From positions 83,015 to 147,014 of the forward strand of contig MCFE01000165.1 of NCBI GenBank assembly GCA_002104905.1: a stretch of DNA of 64,000 bases. Direction: 5' to 3'. The position numbers and the translations under genes are program-made. The notes under the pieces are model-generated. The model saw only the letters and a program-made list of their open reading frames with translations, had not been told where the DNA came from and searched no databases. The stretch's first letter is position 1; every line of letters starts with the position of its first letter. The DNA is from Basidiobolus meristosporus CBS 931.73 (taxonomy: Eukaryota > Basidiobolomycota > Basidiobolomycetes > Basidiobolales > Basidiobolaceae). Shown here piece by piece: positions 11,832-21,676 of the stretch.

Positions 11832-12180
11832 TGTTGTAAGAGTCTTGGAGATATTGGAAGTGATTTGGAGAACAAGTAGATTATGTGGTTTTCACTTAAT
11901 GATTTATTGAATGTAAAAGTAGTATTTATACTTTTACCTGGTCTTGGCATTACAAACACGTAGAATAGGTTAAGGAAGCTCCCAAGAACATGTGTGCAAA
12001 GTTTGGGGCTGTTTGGACAACTTTGAGAATTTTCATGTCCTGGGTACCTGGCATTTTGGTGAAAATATTCTAAGTCAATCATGACAAGGAATTTGGTCAG
12101 TATTCTCTAGGATTTGAAGGTAATGATCTAAGTGACTAAGTAAGGTGAATATTTAGGTGGAAATAGGAATTTTTACAACA
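11832..12180 (-). repeat. 3' LTR of copia copy 6
   Basis: It runs from TGTTGTAAGAG to TTTTTACAACA on the plus strand, with short inverted termini TGTTGTAA/TTACAACA. Its partner is at 16,167-16,515. Confidence 0.93.
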
Positions 12181-12191
12181 CTCCCACTCAG
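12181..12191 (-). promoter_or_regulatory. Polypurine tract of copy 6
   Basis: On the minus strand the bases just before the 3' LTR read GCTGAGTGGGAG, a purine-rich run in the position where plus-strand DNA priming occurs. The same run is kept in copy 1 at 269-280. Only the position and base content support this. Confidence 0.6.
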
Positions 12192-13703
12192 CTAAATGTT
12201 CATACTGACTAGTCCTAATTTTGACCTAAGATATTCAAACTTGTCTCTAGCTAATGGTTTGGTAAAAATGTCTGCAATCATTTCATCTGTAGGACAGTAA
12301 ACTAAGCTAACTAAGTTATTCTCTATAGCTTCACGTATGAAATGATGTCTAATATCTATGTGCTTGGTTCTAGCATGAAAAGTTGGATTTCTACCTAATT
12401 GTATACATCCTTGATTATCTTGAAATAAAGTAATAGGCGTTTTTTGACATAGGCCTAAATCTGTAAGCAGCTTTCTTAACCACATTGCTTCTTTTGTAGC
12501 TTCACAGGCTGCCATATACTCTGCCTCTGTGGTGGAAAGTGCTACAGTTGGTTGTTTTCTTGAATTACATGAAATTGCTCCTTTACAGTAAAGAAAGGTG
12601 TATCCTGTGGTGGATCTTCTGTCTTCCAAATTTTGTCCCCAATCAGCATCAGAGTATCCCACAAGATCCTGTTCTGAATCCTTATAAGTGTATCTTAAGC
12701 AGATATCAGCAGTTCCTTTTAGGTATCTAAAAATCCGCTTAACTGCTGCAATATGATCAGATCCATAATTCTGATTATGCTGGCTGACAACTCCCACTGA
12801 ATATGAGATATCTGGACGTGTTCCAAGCATGATATACATCAGACTGCCGACTGTAGATTGATAAGGAAAGTCAGGGCTTTCAGATGGCACCAAGCTCTCT
12901 TGATTTGGTTGAGCTTTGACCAAGTTAAGGTTTGTCTCCATCACGGTAGCTGCCAGTTTACAGTCTTCCATTTTGTACTTCTTTAGTATATCTTGAATAT
13001 ACTTGGATTGGCTTAGGGTAATTGTCTGGGTACTTCTGTCTATGGAGAACTTAATCCCTAAGTAGTAACTAAGTTCTCCTAGATTGGACATCTTGTACTC
13101 CTTAGATAGGCTGGATTTAGTCTCTTCCAATGTTTCTAGATTATTGGTGGCTATAATAAGATCATCCACATATAGAGCTAATAAAACTGGATGTGCTCTA
13201 TCTGGCTTATAGTATATACTATAGTCAGCATTACTTCTTTTGAAACTCAAAGATTCCAAATAAGAATCTATCTTGCAATTCCAGGCTCTTGGTGATTGTT
13301 TGAGACCATATAGTGACTTTTTTAGCTTGCAGACCAAATGAGGGTTATTTTGATCAACAAACCCATCAGGCTGGTCCATATACACATCCTCATCAAGTTC
13401 TCCATTCAAAAATGCAGTCTTTACATCAATTTGATGAATAAAAAACTTATATTTGGCTGCAAGAGCCAATATTAATCCGATGGAATTAAACTTGGCTACT
13501 GGTGCAAAGGTCTCAGTATAGTCAAGTCCTTTTGTTTGAGAGTATCCTTTGGCTACAAGTCCTGCTTTGTATCTTTCAATTGTACCATCAGCCTTGTATT
13601 TTGTCTTGAAGACCCATCTGTATCCAATTGATTTTTGGTTGATTGGTAATTTGACTAAGTCCCAAGTTTGATTTTCCATCAGGGCCTGATATTCCTCAGT
13701 CAT
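12192..13703 (-). CDS. copia pol, reverse transcriptase-RNase H part (copy 6)
   Basis: The open frame is 503 residues from MTEEYQALMENQTWDL. The RT domain is in the N-terminal half with an intact YVDDLI box (about residue 180). The RNase H domain follows (GYSDADWG, TTEAEYMA, HIDIRHHFIRE near the end), with its acidic residues in place. It ends just before the purine tract. In the ancestral element this was one frame with the integrase part; here a TAG at 13,725-13,727 separates them. The methionine used as start is internal to pol and not a real initiation site. Confidence 0.88.
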   Translation of the reverse strand: MTEEYQALMENQTWDLVKLPINQKSIGYRWVFKTKYKADGTIERYKAGLVAKGYSQTKGLDYTETFAPVAKFNSIGLILALAAKYKFFIHQIDVKTAFLNGELDEDVYMDQPDGFVDQNNPHLVCKLKKSLYGLKQSPRAWNCKIDSYLESLSFKRSNADYSIYYKPDRAHPVLLALYVDDLIIATNNLETLEETKSSLSKEYKMSNLGELSYYLGIKFSIDRSTQTITLSQSKYIQDILKKYKMEDCKLAATVMETNLNLVKAQPNQESLVPSESPDFPYQSTVGSLMYIMLGTRPDISYSVGVVSQHNQNYGSDHIAAVKRIFRYLKGTADICLRYTYKDSEQDLVGYSDADWGQNLEDRRSTTGYTFLYCKGAISCNSRKQPTVALSTTEAEYMAACEATKEAMWLRKLLTDLGLCQKTPITLFQDNQGCIQLGRNPTFHARTKHIDIRHHFIREAIENNLVSLVYCPTDEMIADIFTKPLARDKFEYLRSKLGLVSMNI

Positions 13704-13724
13704 TGCAGATCTCCAAAACTTTGT

Positions 13725-15215
13725 CTAAGGGCTATTTAGGGCCTCTTTTACAGTCTGGGGCTCATCAATATGGACTGAATAGGCATAGGCTAAGTTTGTA
13801 CCCTCATTGATATAGTAATTTGGGCTATTTCTTGTCCAATTTGATCTCCGGGCATTTGATACTGGAATGATCACTTCTGGGAAATTCCTGGGCACTGATT
13901 CTGGCTGAACCATGGTTGTAGAGTCCTCTGGAGTGGAAAAATTTTCATTGTTTTGCTGTGACTCAATCCTGACAATTGATGGACTTGAGATCAAATTTTT
14001 GTCATCATCTGATGTGATTTTTTGTGAAAATTTTGAATTTTCATCAAACAACACATCCCTGGACTTGATAAGCTTCATTGCTTTGGTATTGTAGAGACTG
14101 TATGCCTTACTCTCATTGCAGTAGCCCAAAAATATGCATTTTACACTTTTTGGCTCAAATTTTGACTGATTTCCGGCCAGTTTTTTGGCATATGCTGTAC
14201 ACCCAAATATTCTTAGATGTTCTGCACTTGGTCTGTATCCATACCATGCTTCAAATGGAGTAGAATCATAAAGTATTCTGTTATAACTCCTATTTTTAAG
14301 ATATACAGCAGTGGCAACTGATTCTGCCCAAAAATCAAAGGATAATTTTTGATCATGGATCATAGATCTTGCCATATCAATTATTGATCTGTTAGCTTGT
14401 TCTGCTACTCCATTTTGCTGCGGGGAGTATGGTACAGTAGTCTCTTGCTTTATCCCATGAATTTTGCAGAAGTGGATGAAGAGTTTTGAGGTATATTCTC
14501 CACCATTGTCAGAGTGAATTTTCTTGATTTTTTCACCAGTTTCTTTCTCCACCATGGCTTTAAACTCCCTGAACTTAGACAGAGCTTCTTCCTTTCTCTC
14601 CATAAAGTAGACCCATGTGTAACTTGTACAATCATCAATAAAAGTGATTAGATACTTCATCCCGCCTAAGGATAAATTTTGCATAGGTCCACACAGATCT
14701 GAGTGAATTAGATCTAATTTTTTCTTAGTTTTGATTAACCCAGAGCTCTTGAACGGTTGTCTGGCTTGTTTCCCATATATGCAGGCTTCACAGTGCTCCA
14801 AATTAGCTGGGGGATCAATTTTCACTCCAGAAATTAGCTGATCTTTGATCATTTTGCGCAAATAATCAAAATTGATGTGTCCAAATCTCCTGTGCCAAAG
14901 CATTGGTGTTTCTTCACTTAAGTTACTTATATTGGCTTCCAAATATGATGGAATATAAGTCAACTTGTATAGATTCTGATCTCTGATGCCCAAAGCAATA
15001 TGGGCACCATTTTGATCAGTGATCCTGCATCCAGAATTGTCAAAACTGAAACTGAGTCCTTCTGCTGTGGCCTTGCTTACAGAGAGTAGGTTCTTGGCTA
15101 TTTCTGGTACATAGAGTACTTCTTTAAAGGTCAGTGTATGGCTTCCTTTACTGCTTCTAAGGTTTACTTGGATAGTTCCTTCTCCCACTGCATCAAGTGT
15201 TCTATTGTCACCCAT
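13725..15215 (-). CDS. copia pol, pre-integrase and integrase part (copy 6)
   Basis: The open frame is 496 residues. The zinc-binding HHCC region lies near residues 105-150 (LWHRRFGHINFDYLRKMI, CEACIYGKQARQPF). The integrase core carries D (LIHSDLCGP), D (IHSDNGGEY) and E (QNGVAEQANRS). The frame ends at a TAG where sister copies have CAG (the PQT codons at about 20,855), so a single C-to-T change truncates pol. Upstream, the protease active site DSGAS (about 15,285) lies in a different frame with a stop after it, so gag, protease and the rest of pol are not continuous. Confidence 0.88.
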   Translation of the reverse strand: MGDNRTLDAVGEGTIQVNLRSSKGSHTLTFKEVLYVPEIAKNLLSVSKATAEGLSFSFDNSGCRITDQNGAHIALGIRDQNLYKLTYIPSYLEANISNLSEETPMLWHRRFGHINFDYLRKMIKDQLISGVKIDPPANLEHCEACIYGKQARQPFKSSGLIKTKKKLDLIHSDLCGPMQNLSLGGMKYLITFIDDCTSYTWVYFMERKEEALSKFREFKAMVEKETGEKIKKIHSDNGGEYTSKLFIHFCKIHGIKQETTVPYSPQQNGVAEQANRSIIDMARSMIHDQKLSFDFWAESVATAVYLKNRSYNRILYDSTPFEAWYGYRPSAEHLRIFGCTAYAKKLAGNQSKFEPKSVKCIFLGYCNESKAYSLYNTKAMKLIKSRDVLFDENSKFSQKITSDDDKNLISSPSIVRIESQQNNENFSTPEDSTTMVQPESVPRNFPEVIIPVSNARRSNWTRNSPNYYINEGTNLAYAYSVHIDEPQTVKEALNSP

Positions 15216-15358
15216 GAAACCTTCTTAATTGGAATTTCTTGATATTGGGTAAAAAGTTCTTTTTAGTGTGTAAAGTGTTGAGAAGCTCCAGAGTCAATAT
15301 ACCACGTCTGAGAATCCTTGTTTGTGGTCATATTTAGTGCAGATATGAATAGTCTATC

Positions 15359-16162
15359 TTAAGTTGTTGCAGCATTTCCATATTCAGGCTTCTTTTGCTG
15401 ATAATCTCTCTTATTGAAACACCGGTCTGATGTGTGTCCTTTCCTTTTGCAGTAGTTGCAAAATAGGTTGCTGTTGCCTTTGTAGGGTCTTGGATACCTC
15501 CTTTGTTGGTTATCATTGCTTATTAAAGCATTTTCTTCTTCCTTCTTATTGGCGCTTGATTTTCTTAATTCTTCATCCAGGAGCCTTCCATATACGTAAT
15601 TTAAGGTCAAATCTTCAGTTCTGGACTCTAGGGCTGATACAAGGCCCTGAAACTTGTCTGTCAGGCTATTCAGGATGGTAACTATCACATCCTCATCAGT
15701 AGTTGGTATGCCCAAAGATTCCATCTCATCTACCAGCAGGGTAATTCTGTTAATTAGATTTTTCATTTCTTCTCCTGGCAGCATCTTTGTAGTAAAGAAT
15801 TTTTGTCTCAGATACATTTTCTTAGCAGCTGAACATGACTCCAAGGTGTCTTCTAATGCCTTCCAGGCATTCTTTGCCGTTTTTGCTCTTGAGCATTGAA
15901 TTAGCAATTTGTCCTTAACATCAAGGCAAATGCAGTTAAAGGCACTTTGTTCTTTCTTCTGGTACTTCAAGGCTTCCTCTCCCACGTTTTTAGGAGGGCA
16001 TTCTTCTCCCATGACAATATCCCAAAGGCCTCTTTCTTGTAGCAGCATCTTCATCTTCACCTTCCACACTTGGTAGTGAGATCCATCCAACTTTTCAGCA
16101 GAGGGAAAAATTCCAGTAATAGCAGTAGTAGACATTGCAGGGAGTGACAGCTTGGGGCTCAT
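15359..16162 (-). CDS. copia Gag (copy 6)
   Basis: The frame is 267 residues from MSPKLSLPAM. The start ATG at 16,162-16,160 lies inside the primer-binding site, and no closer ATG follows the LTR. The N-terminal half holds the copia-type Gag core (LDGSHYQVWKVKMKMLLQER; AWKALEDT; DEDVIVTILNSL). A complete CCHC knuckle CNYCKRKGHTSDRC lies near residue 235. Gag would form the particle and bind the element RNA. This is the only uninterrupted gag in the window; an open frame further upstream to 16,294 runs through the LTR and is not coding. Confidence 0.9.
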   Translation of the reverse strand: MSPKLSLPAMSTTAITGIFPSAEKLDGSHYQVWKVKMKMLLQERGLWDIVMGEECPPKNVGEEALKYQKKEQSAFNCICLDVKDKLLIQCSRAKTAKNAWKALEDTLESCSAAKKMYLRQKFFTTKMLPGEEMKNLINRITLLVDEMESLGIPTTDEDVIVTILNSLTDKFQGLVSALESRTEDLTLNYVYGRLLDEELRKSSANKKEEENALISNDNQQRRYPRPYKGNSNLFCNYCKRKGHTSDRCFNKRDYQQKKPEYGNAATT

Positions 16163-16166
16163 AGCC
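16150..16166 (-). other. Primer-binding site of copy 6 (half-tRNA-iMet type)
   Basis: Directly after the 5' LTR the minus strand reads GGCTATGAGCCCCAAG. Apart from the third base this matches GGTTATGAGCCC, the complement of the anticodon stem-loop of initiator tRNA-Met (GGGCUCAUAACC in yeast). Drosophila copia and yeast Ty5 are known to use such an internal tRNA-iMet fragment as primer. The copies at 16,668-16,681 and 17,596-17,609 match better. Confidence 0.7.
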
Positions 16167-16515
16167 TGTTGTAAGAGTCTTGGAGATATTGGAAGTGATT
16201 TGGAGAACAAGTAGATTATGAGGTTTTCACTTAATGATTTATTGAATGTAAAAGTAGTATTTATACTTTTACCTGGTCTTGGCATTACAAACACGTAGAA
16301 TAGGTTAAGGAAGGTCCCAAGAACATGTGTGCAAAGTTTGGGGCTGTTTGGACAACTTTGAGAATTATCATGTTCTGGGTACCTGGCATTTTGGTGAAAA
16401 TATTCTAAGTAAATCCCGACAAGGAATTTGGTCAGTATTCTCTAGGATTTGAAGGTAATGATCTAAGTGACTAAGTTAGGTGAATATTTAGGTGGAAATA
16501 CGAATTTTTACAACA
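16167..16515 (-). repeat. 5' LTR of copia copy 6
   Basis: It is 349 bases with the same termini as 11,832-12,180 and about nine differences from it. It is followed by the target-site duplication TTCTT (16,516-16,520). Confidence 0.93.
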
Positions 16516-16677
16516 TTCTTCTCCCATGACAATATCCCAATGGCCTCTTTCTTGTAGCAGCATCTTCATCTTCACCTTCCACACTAGGTAGTGGGATCCA
16601 TCCAGCTTTTCAGCTGAGGGAAAAATTCCAGTAGTAGCAGTAGTAGATATTGCAGAGAGTGACAGCTCAGGGCTCAT
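16516..16677 (-). pseudogene. copia gag, 5' part of interrupted copy 5
   Basis: The minus strand reads MSPELSLSAISTTATTGIF and on to DIVMGEE, then is cut by copy 6. The rest of this gag continues at 11,831 and leftward. Removal of copy 6 plus one TTCTT restores a continuous gag in this region. Confidence 0.85.
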
Positions 16678-16681
16678 AACC
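16668..16681 (-). other. Primer-binding site of copy 5, 14-base tRNA-iMet match
   Basis: The minus strand reads GGTTATGAGCCCTG immediately after the LTR. This is a perfect complement to 14 bases of a yeast-type initiator tRNA-Met anticodon arm (CAGGGCUCAUAACC). The ATG within it, complement of the CAU anticodon, is also the gag start codon. Confidence 0.75.
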
Positions 16682-17029
16682 TGTTGTAAGAGTCTTGGAG
16701 ATATCAGCAGTGATTGGGAGAACAAGTAGATTATGTGGTTTTCACTTAAGGATTTATTGAATGTAAAGTAGTATTTATACTTTTACATGGTCATGGCATA
16801 GCAAACACATAGAATGGGTTAAGGAAGCTCCCAAGAGCATGTGTGCAAAGTTTGGGGCTGTTTGGACAACCTTGAGAATTTTCATGTTCTGGGTGCCTGG
16901 TATTTTGGTGAAAATATTTCAAGTATATCCCAAACAGGAATTTGGTTGGTATTCTCTAGGACTCAAAGGTAATGATCTAAGTGACTAAGCTAGGTGAATA
17001 TTTAGGTGGAATTACAAATTTTTACAACA
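16682..17029 (-). repeat. 5' LTR of copia copy 5
   Basis: It is 348 bases, TGTTGTAAGAG to TTTACAACA, more diverged from the copy 6 LTRs than those are from each other. It is followed at 17,030 by TTATT, for which no partner duplication can be checked because the 3' end of this element is lost. Confidence 0.88.
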
Positions 17030-17252
17030 TTATTCAGTGAAAACCAGTTAATCTACTTGTCCTCTCATATCACTTCCAATATTGCCTAGACTCTTAGAAC
17101 AGCAATATCAGGCCCTGATGGAAAAGCAACTTGGGACTTAGACAAATTACATGTTAGCCAAAAGTTGATTGGATGCAGATGGGTCTTTAAGACAAAGTGC
17201 AAGGTGAATGGTACAATTGAAAGATACAAAGTATGATTTGTGGCCAAAGGGT
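17030..17252 (+). mobile_element. copia LTR end plus RT fragment
   Basis: The first about 68 bases match the 3' end of a plus-oriented LTR, ending CTTAGAACA. They abut a plus-strand RT fragment starting at codons for EYQALMENQTWDL, with stops. The LTR of copy 8 starts at 17,253. The join falls at the same point of RT where copy 3 inserted at 3,775. Confidence 0.7.
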
Positions 17253-17595
17253 GTTGCAAAAATTTGTAATTCCACCTAAATAATCACCTAACTTAGTCAC
17301 TTAGATCATTGAACTCAAATCCTAGAAAATACTGACCAAATTCCTTGTTGGGATTCACTTGAAATATTTTCACCAAAATACCAGGCACCCAGAGTATGAA
17401 ATTCTCAAAGTTGTCCAAACAGCCCCAAACCTTGCACATATGCTCTTGGGACCTTTCTTAATCTATTTTACATGTTTGTTATGCCAAGACCATGTAAAAG
17501 TATAATACTACTTTATATTTAATAAATGATCAAGTTAAAACCACATAATCTACTTGTTCTCCCAATCACTGCAAAATCTCCAAGACTCTACAACA
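17253..17595 (+). repeat. 5' LTR of copia copy 8
   Basis: It runs from TGTTGCAAAAATTTG to CTCTACAACA, 343 bases, in inverted orientation to the LTRs of copies 5 and 6. Confidence 0.88.
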
Positions 17596-17609
17596 GGTTA
17601 TGAGCCCCA
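17596..17609 (+). other. Primer-binding site of copy 8
   Basis: GGTTATGAGCCCCA directly follows the LTR; 12 bases match the complement of the tRNA-iMet anticodon arm. The ATG at 17,600 opens gag. Confidence 0.72.
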
Positions 17610-18355
17610 AGCTGTCACTCTCTGCAATATCTACTACTGCTACTACTGGAATTTTTCCCTCTGCTGAAAATTTGGATGGATCTCACCACCAAGTGTGCAA
17701 GGTGTAGATGACAATGCTGCTTCAAGAAAGAGGCCTTTTGGATATTGTCATGGGAGAAGAATGCCCCCCTAAAAATACGGGAGAGGAAACCTTAAAGTAC
17801 CAGAAAAAAGAACAAAGTGCCTTTAACTACATTTGCCTTAATGTTAATGACAAATTGCCAATTCAATGCTCAAGAGCAAAAACAGCAAAGAATGCCTGGA
17901 AGGCATTAGGAGACACCAACCAGTCATGTTCAGCTGCCAAGAAAATGTATCTGAGACAAAAATTCTTTACTACAAAGATGCAGCCAGGAGTAGATATGAA
18001 AAATCTAATTAACAGAATTACCCTGCTGGCAGATGAAATAGAATCTCTGGGCATAGCAATTACTGATGAGGATGTGCTAGTTACCATCCTGAATAGCCTG
18101 AAAGACAAGCTTCAGGGCCTTGTATCAGCCCTAGAGTCCAGAACTGAAGATTTGACCTTAAAATACATATATGGAAGGCTCCTGGATGAAGAATTAAGAA
18201 AATCAAGTGCCAATACAAAGGAAGAAGAAAATGCTTTAATAAGAAACAATAACCAACAAAGAAGGTACCCAGGACCCTACAAAGGCACCAGCAACCTGTT
18301 TTGCAACTACTGCAAAAGGAAAGGACACACATCAGACTGGTGTATCAAAAAATGA
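17600..18355 (+). pseudogene. copia gag with one early stop (copy 8)
   Basis: From the ATG in the primer-binding site the frame reads as in copy 6 until a TAG at 17,706-17,708, then stays open to 18,355. The downstream 215 residues include an intact knuckle CNYCKRKGHTSDWC. One nonsense codon is the only clear lesion. Confidence 0.87.
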
Positions 18356-18360
18356 GATAA

Positions 18361-20255
18361 TCAGCAAAAGAAGCTTGAATATGGAAATGCTGCAACAACT
18401 GAGGATAGACTAATCATATCTGCACTAATATGACCACAAGCAAAGATTCTCAGAAGTGGTATATTGACTTGGGAGCATCTCAGCACTTTACCCACTAAAA
18501 GGAACTTTTTACCCAATATCAAGAAATTCAATTTAAGAAAGTTTTTATGGGTGAAAATAGAACACTTGATGCAGTGGGAGAAGGAACTATCCAAGTAAGC
18601 CTAAGAAGCAATGAAGGAAGCCATACACTGACCTTTAAGGAAGTGTTCTATGTACCAGAAATAGCCAGGAAACTACTATCTGTAAGCAAGGCCACAGCAG
18701 AAGTACTCAGTTTCAGCTTTGACAATTCTGGATGCAGGATCACTGATCAGTATGGTGCCCATATTGCTTCAGGTATCAGAGATCAGAATCTATACAAGTT
18801 GACTTATATTCCATCATATCTGGAAGCCAATAGAAGTAATTTAAATGAAGAAACACCAATGATTTGGCACAGGAAATTTGGACACGTCAAATTTAAGTAT
18901 TTGCGCAAAATGATCAAAGATCAGCTAATTTCTGGAGTAAAATAGATCCCCCAGCTAACTTGGAGCACTGTGAAGCCTGCATATATGGGAAACAAGTCAG
19001 ATAAGCGTTCAAGTGCTCTGGGTTAATTAAAACTAACAAAAAATTAGATCTAATTCACTCAGATCTGTGTTGACCTATGCAAAATTTGTCCTTAGGTGGG
19101 ATGGTGTATTTGATCACATTTATTGATGCTTATACAAGATACATGTGGGTTTACTTCATGGAGAGAAAGGAAAAAAGCTCTGTCTAAGCTCAGGGATTTC
19201 AAAGCCATGGTGGAGAGAGAAACTGGTGAAAAAATCAAGCAAATATGCTCTGACAATGGTGGTGAATATACCTCAAAACTCTTCATTCACTTTGGCAAAA
19301 TTCATGGGATAGAGCAAGAGACAACCATACCATTCTCCTCACAGCAAAATGGAGAAGCAGAATGTGCTTACAGATCAATAGTTGATATGACAAGGTCTAT
19401 GATCCATGATCAAGAATTATCCTATAGTTTTTGGGCAGAATCAGTTGCCACTGCTGTATACCTTAAAAATAGGAGTTATAACAGAATACTTTGTGATTCT
19501 ACTCCACTTGAAGCATGGTATGGGTACAGACCAAGTGCAGAGCATCTAAAAATATTTTGGTGTACTGTATATGCCAAGAAACTGCCCAGAAATCAGTCAA
19601 AATATGAGCCAAAAATTGTAACATGCATATTTTTGGGCTACTGCAATGAGAGTAAGGCATACAGTCTCTACAATACCAAAGCAAAGAAGCTGATCAAGTC
19701 CAGGGATGTGTTACTTGATGAAAATTCAAAATTTTCACAAAATATGACTTCAGATGATGACAAAAATTTGTTCTCAAGTACACCAATTGTCAGGATGGAA
19801 TCAGAGCAAAGCAATGAAAATTTTTTCACTCCAGAGAGCTCCACAACCATGGTTCAGCCAGAATCGGTGTCTAGGAATATCCCGGAAGTGATCATTCCAG
19901 TATCAAATGCCAGGATACCCAACCAGACAAGAAATAGCCCAAAGTACTATATCAATGAGGGTACAAACTTAGCCTATGCCTATTCAGTCCATATTGATGA
20001 GCCCCATACTGTAAAAGAGGCCCTAAATATCCCTCAGACAATGCTTTGTAGATCTTCAATGACTGAGGAATATTAGGCCATGATGGAAAATCAAACCTGG
20101 GACTTGGCCTAATTACCAAACAGCCAAAAATAAATTGGATGCAGATGGGTCTTCAAGAAAAAATACAAGGCTGATGGTACAATTAAAAGATAAAATGCAA
20201 GACTTGTGACCAAAGAATACTCTCAAACAAAAGGACTTGACTATACTGATACCTA
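18361..20255 (+). pseudogene. copia pol pseudogene (copy 8)
   Basis: Pieces include protease/pre-integrase (18,547-18,945, MGENRTLDAVGEG), integrase (19,123-20,076, with QICSDNGGEYTSK; the catalytic stretch reads QNGEAECAYRS) and the first codons of RT. Frameshifts and stops separate the pieces. Confidence 0.87.
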
Positions 20256-21676
20256 AACACTTCATCCACTTCTGCAAAATTCATGGGATAATGCAAAAGA
20301 CTACTGTATCATACCCCCCACAGCAAAATGGAGTGGCAGAACATGCAAACTGATCAATAAATGGTATTGCAAGATCATAATCCATGATCAAAAATTATCC
20401 TATGATTTTGGGCAGAATCAGTTGCCCCAGCAGTATACCTTAAAAATAGGAGTGATAACCAAATACTTTGTGATTCTACTCCTTATGAAGCAGGGTATGG
20501 ATACAGACTAAGTGTAGAGCATCTCAGAACTTATGGGTGTACAGCATATGCCAAGAAAATGCCTGGAAATCAATCAAAACTTGAGCCAAATACTGTTAAA
20601 TACATGTTTTGGGCTACTGCAATGAGAGTAAGGCATACAGACTTGATAATACCAAGGCAAAAAAGCTGATCAAGTCCAGGGATGTGTTGTCTGATGAAAA
20701 CTCAAAATGCTGACATAAAATTACATCAAAGGATGGCAAAAATTTGATTGCAAGTCCACCAATAGTCAGGATTGAGTCAGAGCAAAACAATGAGAACTAT
20801 GCCTATTCAGTCCATATTGATGAGCCCCAGACTGTAAAAGAGGCCCTAAATAGCCCTCAGACAAATTTTTGGAGATCTGCAATGACTGAGGCATATCAGG
20901 CCCTAATGGAAAATCAAACATGGGACTTAGTCAAATTACCAATCAACCAATCATCAATTGGATGCAGATGGGTCTTCAAGGCAAAATACAAGGCTGATGG
21001 TGCAATTGAAAGATACAAAGCAAGACTTGTAGCCAAAGAATACTCTCAAACAAAAGGACTTGACTATACTGAGACCTTTGCACTGATAGCCAAGTTTAAT
21101 TCCATCAGATTAATATTGGCTATTGCAGCCAAATATAAGTTTTTTATTCATCAAATGGATGTAAAAACTGCATTTTTGAATGGAGAACTTGATTAGGACA
21201 TGTATATGGACCAGCCTGATAGGTTTGCTGACCAAGATAACCCCTATTTGGTCTGCAAGCTTAAAAATTCTCTATATGATCTCAAACAATCACCAAGAGC
21301 CTGGAATTGCAAGAGGGATTTATATTTAGAATCTTTGAGTATCAAAAGGAGTAATGCTGACTATAGTATATACTATAAGCCAGATAGAGCAAATTCAGTT
21401 CTATTAGCTCTATATGTGGATGATCTTATTACAGCTCCCAATAACCTAAAAACATTAGAAGAGACTATATCCAGCCTATATAAAGAGTCAAGATGTCCAA
21501 TTTAGGAGAACTCAGTTACTACTTAGGGATAAAGTTTTCCATAGACAGAGGTACCCACACTATCACCCTAAGCCAATCCAAGTATATTCAAGATATACTG
21601 AAGAAGTACCAAATGGAAAACTGTAAACTGGCAGCTACCCCAATGAAGATAAACCTTGACTTGGTCAAAACTCAAC
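20256..21676 (+). pseudogene. copia pol fragment (copy 9), close relative of 5,730-7,132
   Basis: This plus-strand fragment starts in integrase, runs through a shortened spacer and RT (20,744-21,196; 21,200-21,505 with YVDDLI; 21,493-21,696) and stops between RT and RNase H. It shares stops, a missing spacer segment and unusual bases with copy 3, so the two descend from one already defective element. Its right end is the right edge of the retrotransposon island. Confidence 0.87.

Larger units (their letters stand above)
11832..16515 (-). mobile_element. Structurally complete Ty1/copia retrotransposon (copy 6)
   Basis: The element is 4,684 bases, with 349-base LTRs at both ends, a primer-binding site, gag, pol in copia order and a purine tract, flanked by TTCTT. 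The two LTRs differ at about nine positions by eye, so the insertion is fairly young but not brand new. Gag is open. Pol is interrupted by one nonsense codon between integrase and RT and by frame disruption in the protease, so this copy probably cannot move by itself. Confidence 0.93.
8806..17029 (-). mobile_element. Older Ty1/copia element (copy 5), split by insertion of copy 6
   Basis: The left part (8,806-11,831) carries RT, integrase, protease and gag on the minus strand. The right part (16,516-17,029) carries the gag start, primer-binding site and 5' LTR. The two parts join inside gag at the TTCTT duplication flanking copy 6. The 3' end is missing: homology starts at about 8,806 inside RT (the ILKKY region), so RNase H and the 3' LTR are lost. 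Confidence 0.85.
17253..20255 (+). mobile_element. Ty1/copia retrotransposon (copy 8), 3' truncated
   Basis: A 5' LTR, primer-binding site, gag, protease, integrase and the start of RT occur in order on the plus strand. At about 20,255 the sequence jumps back into integrase, which marks the start of another fragment. RNase H and the 3' LTR are absent. Confidence 0.85.
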
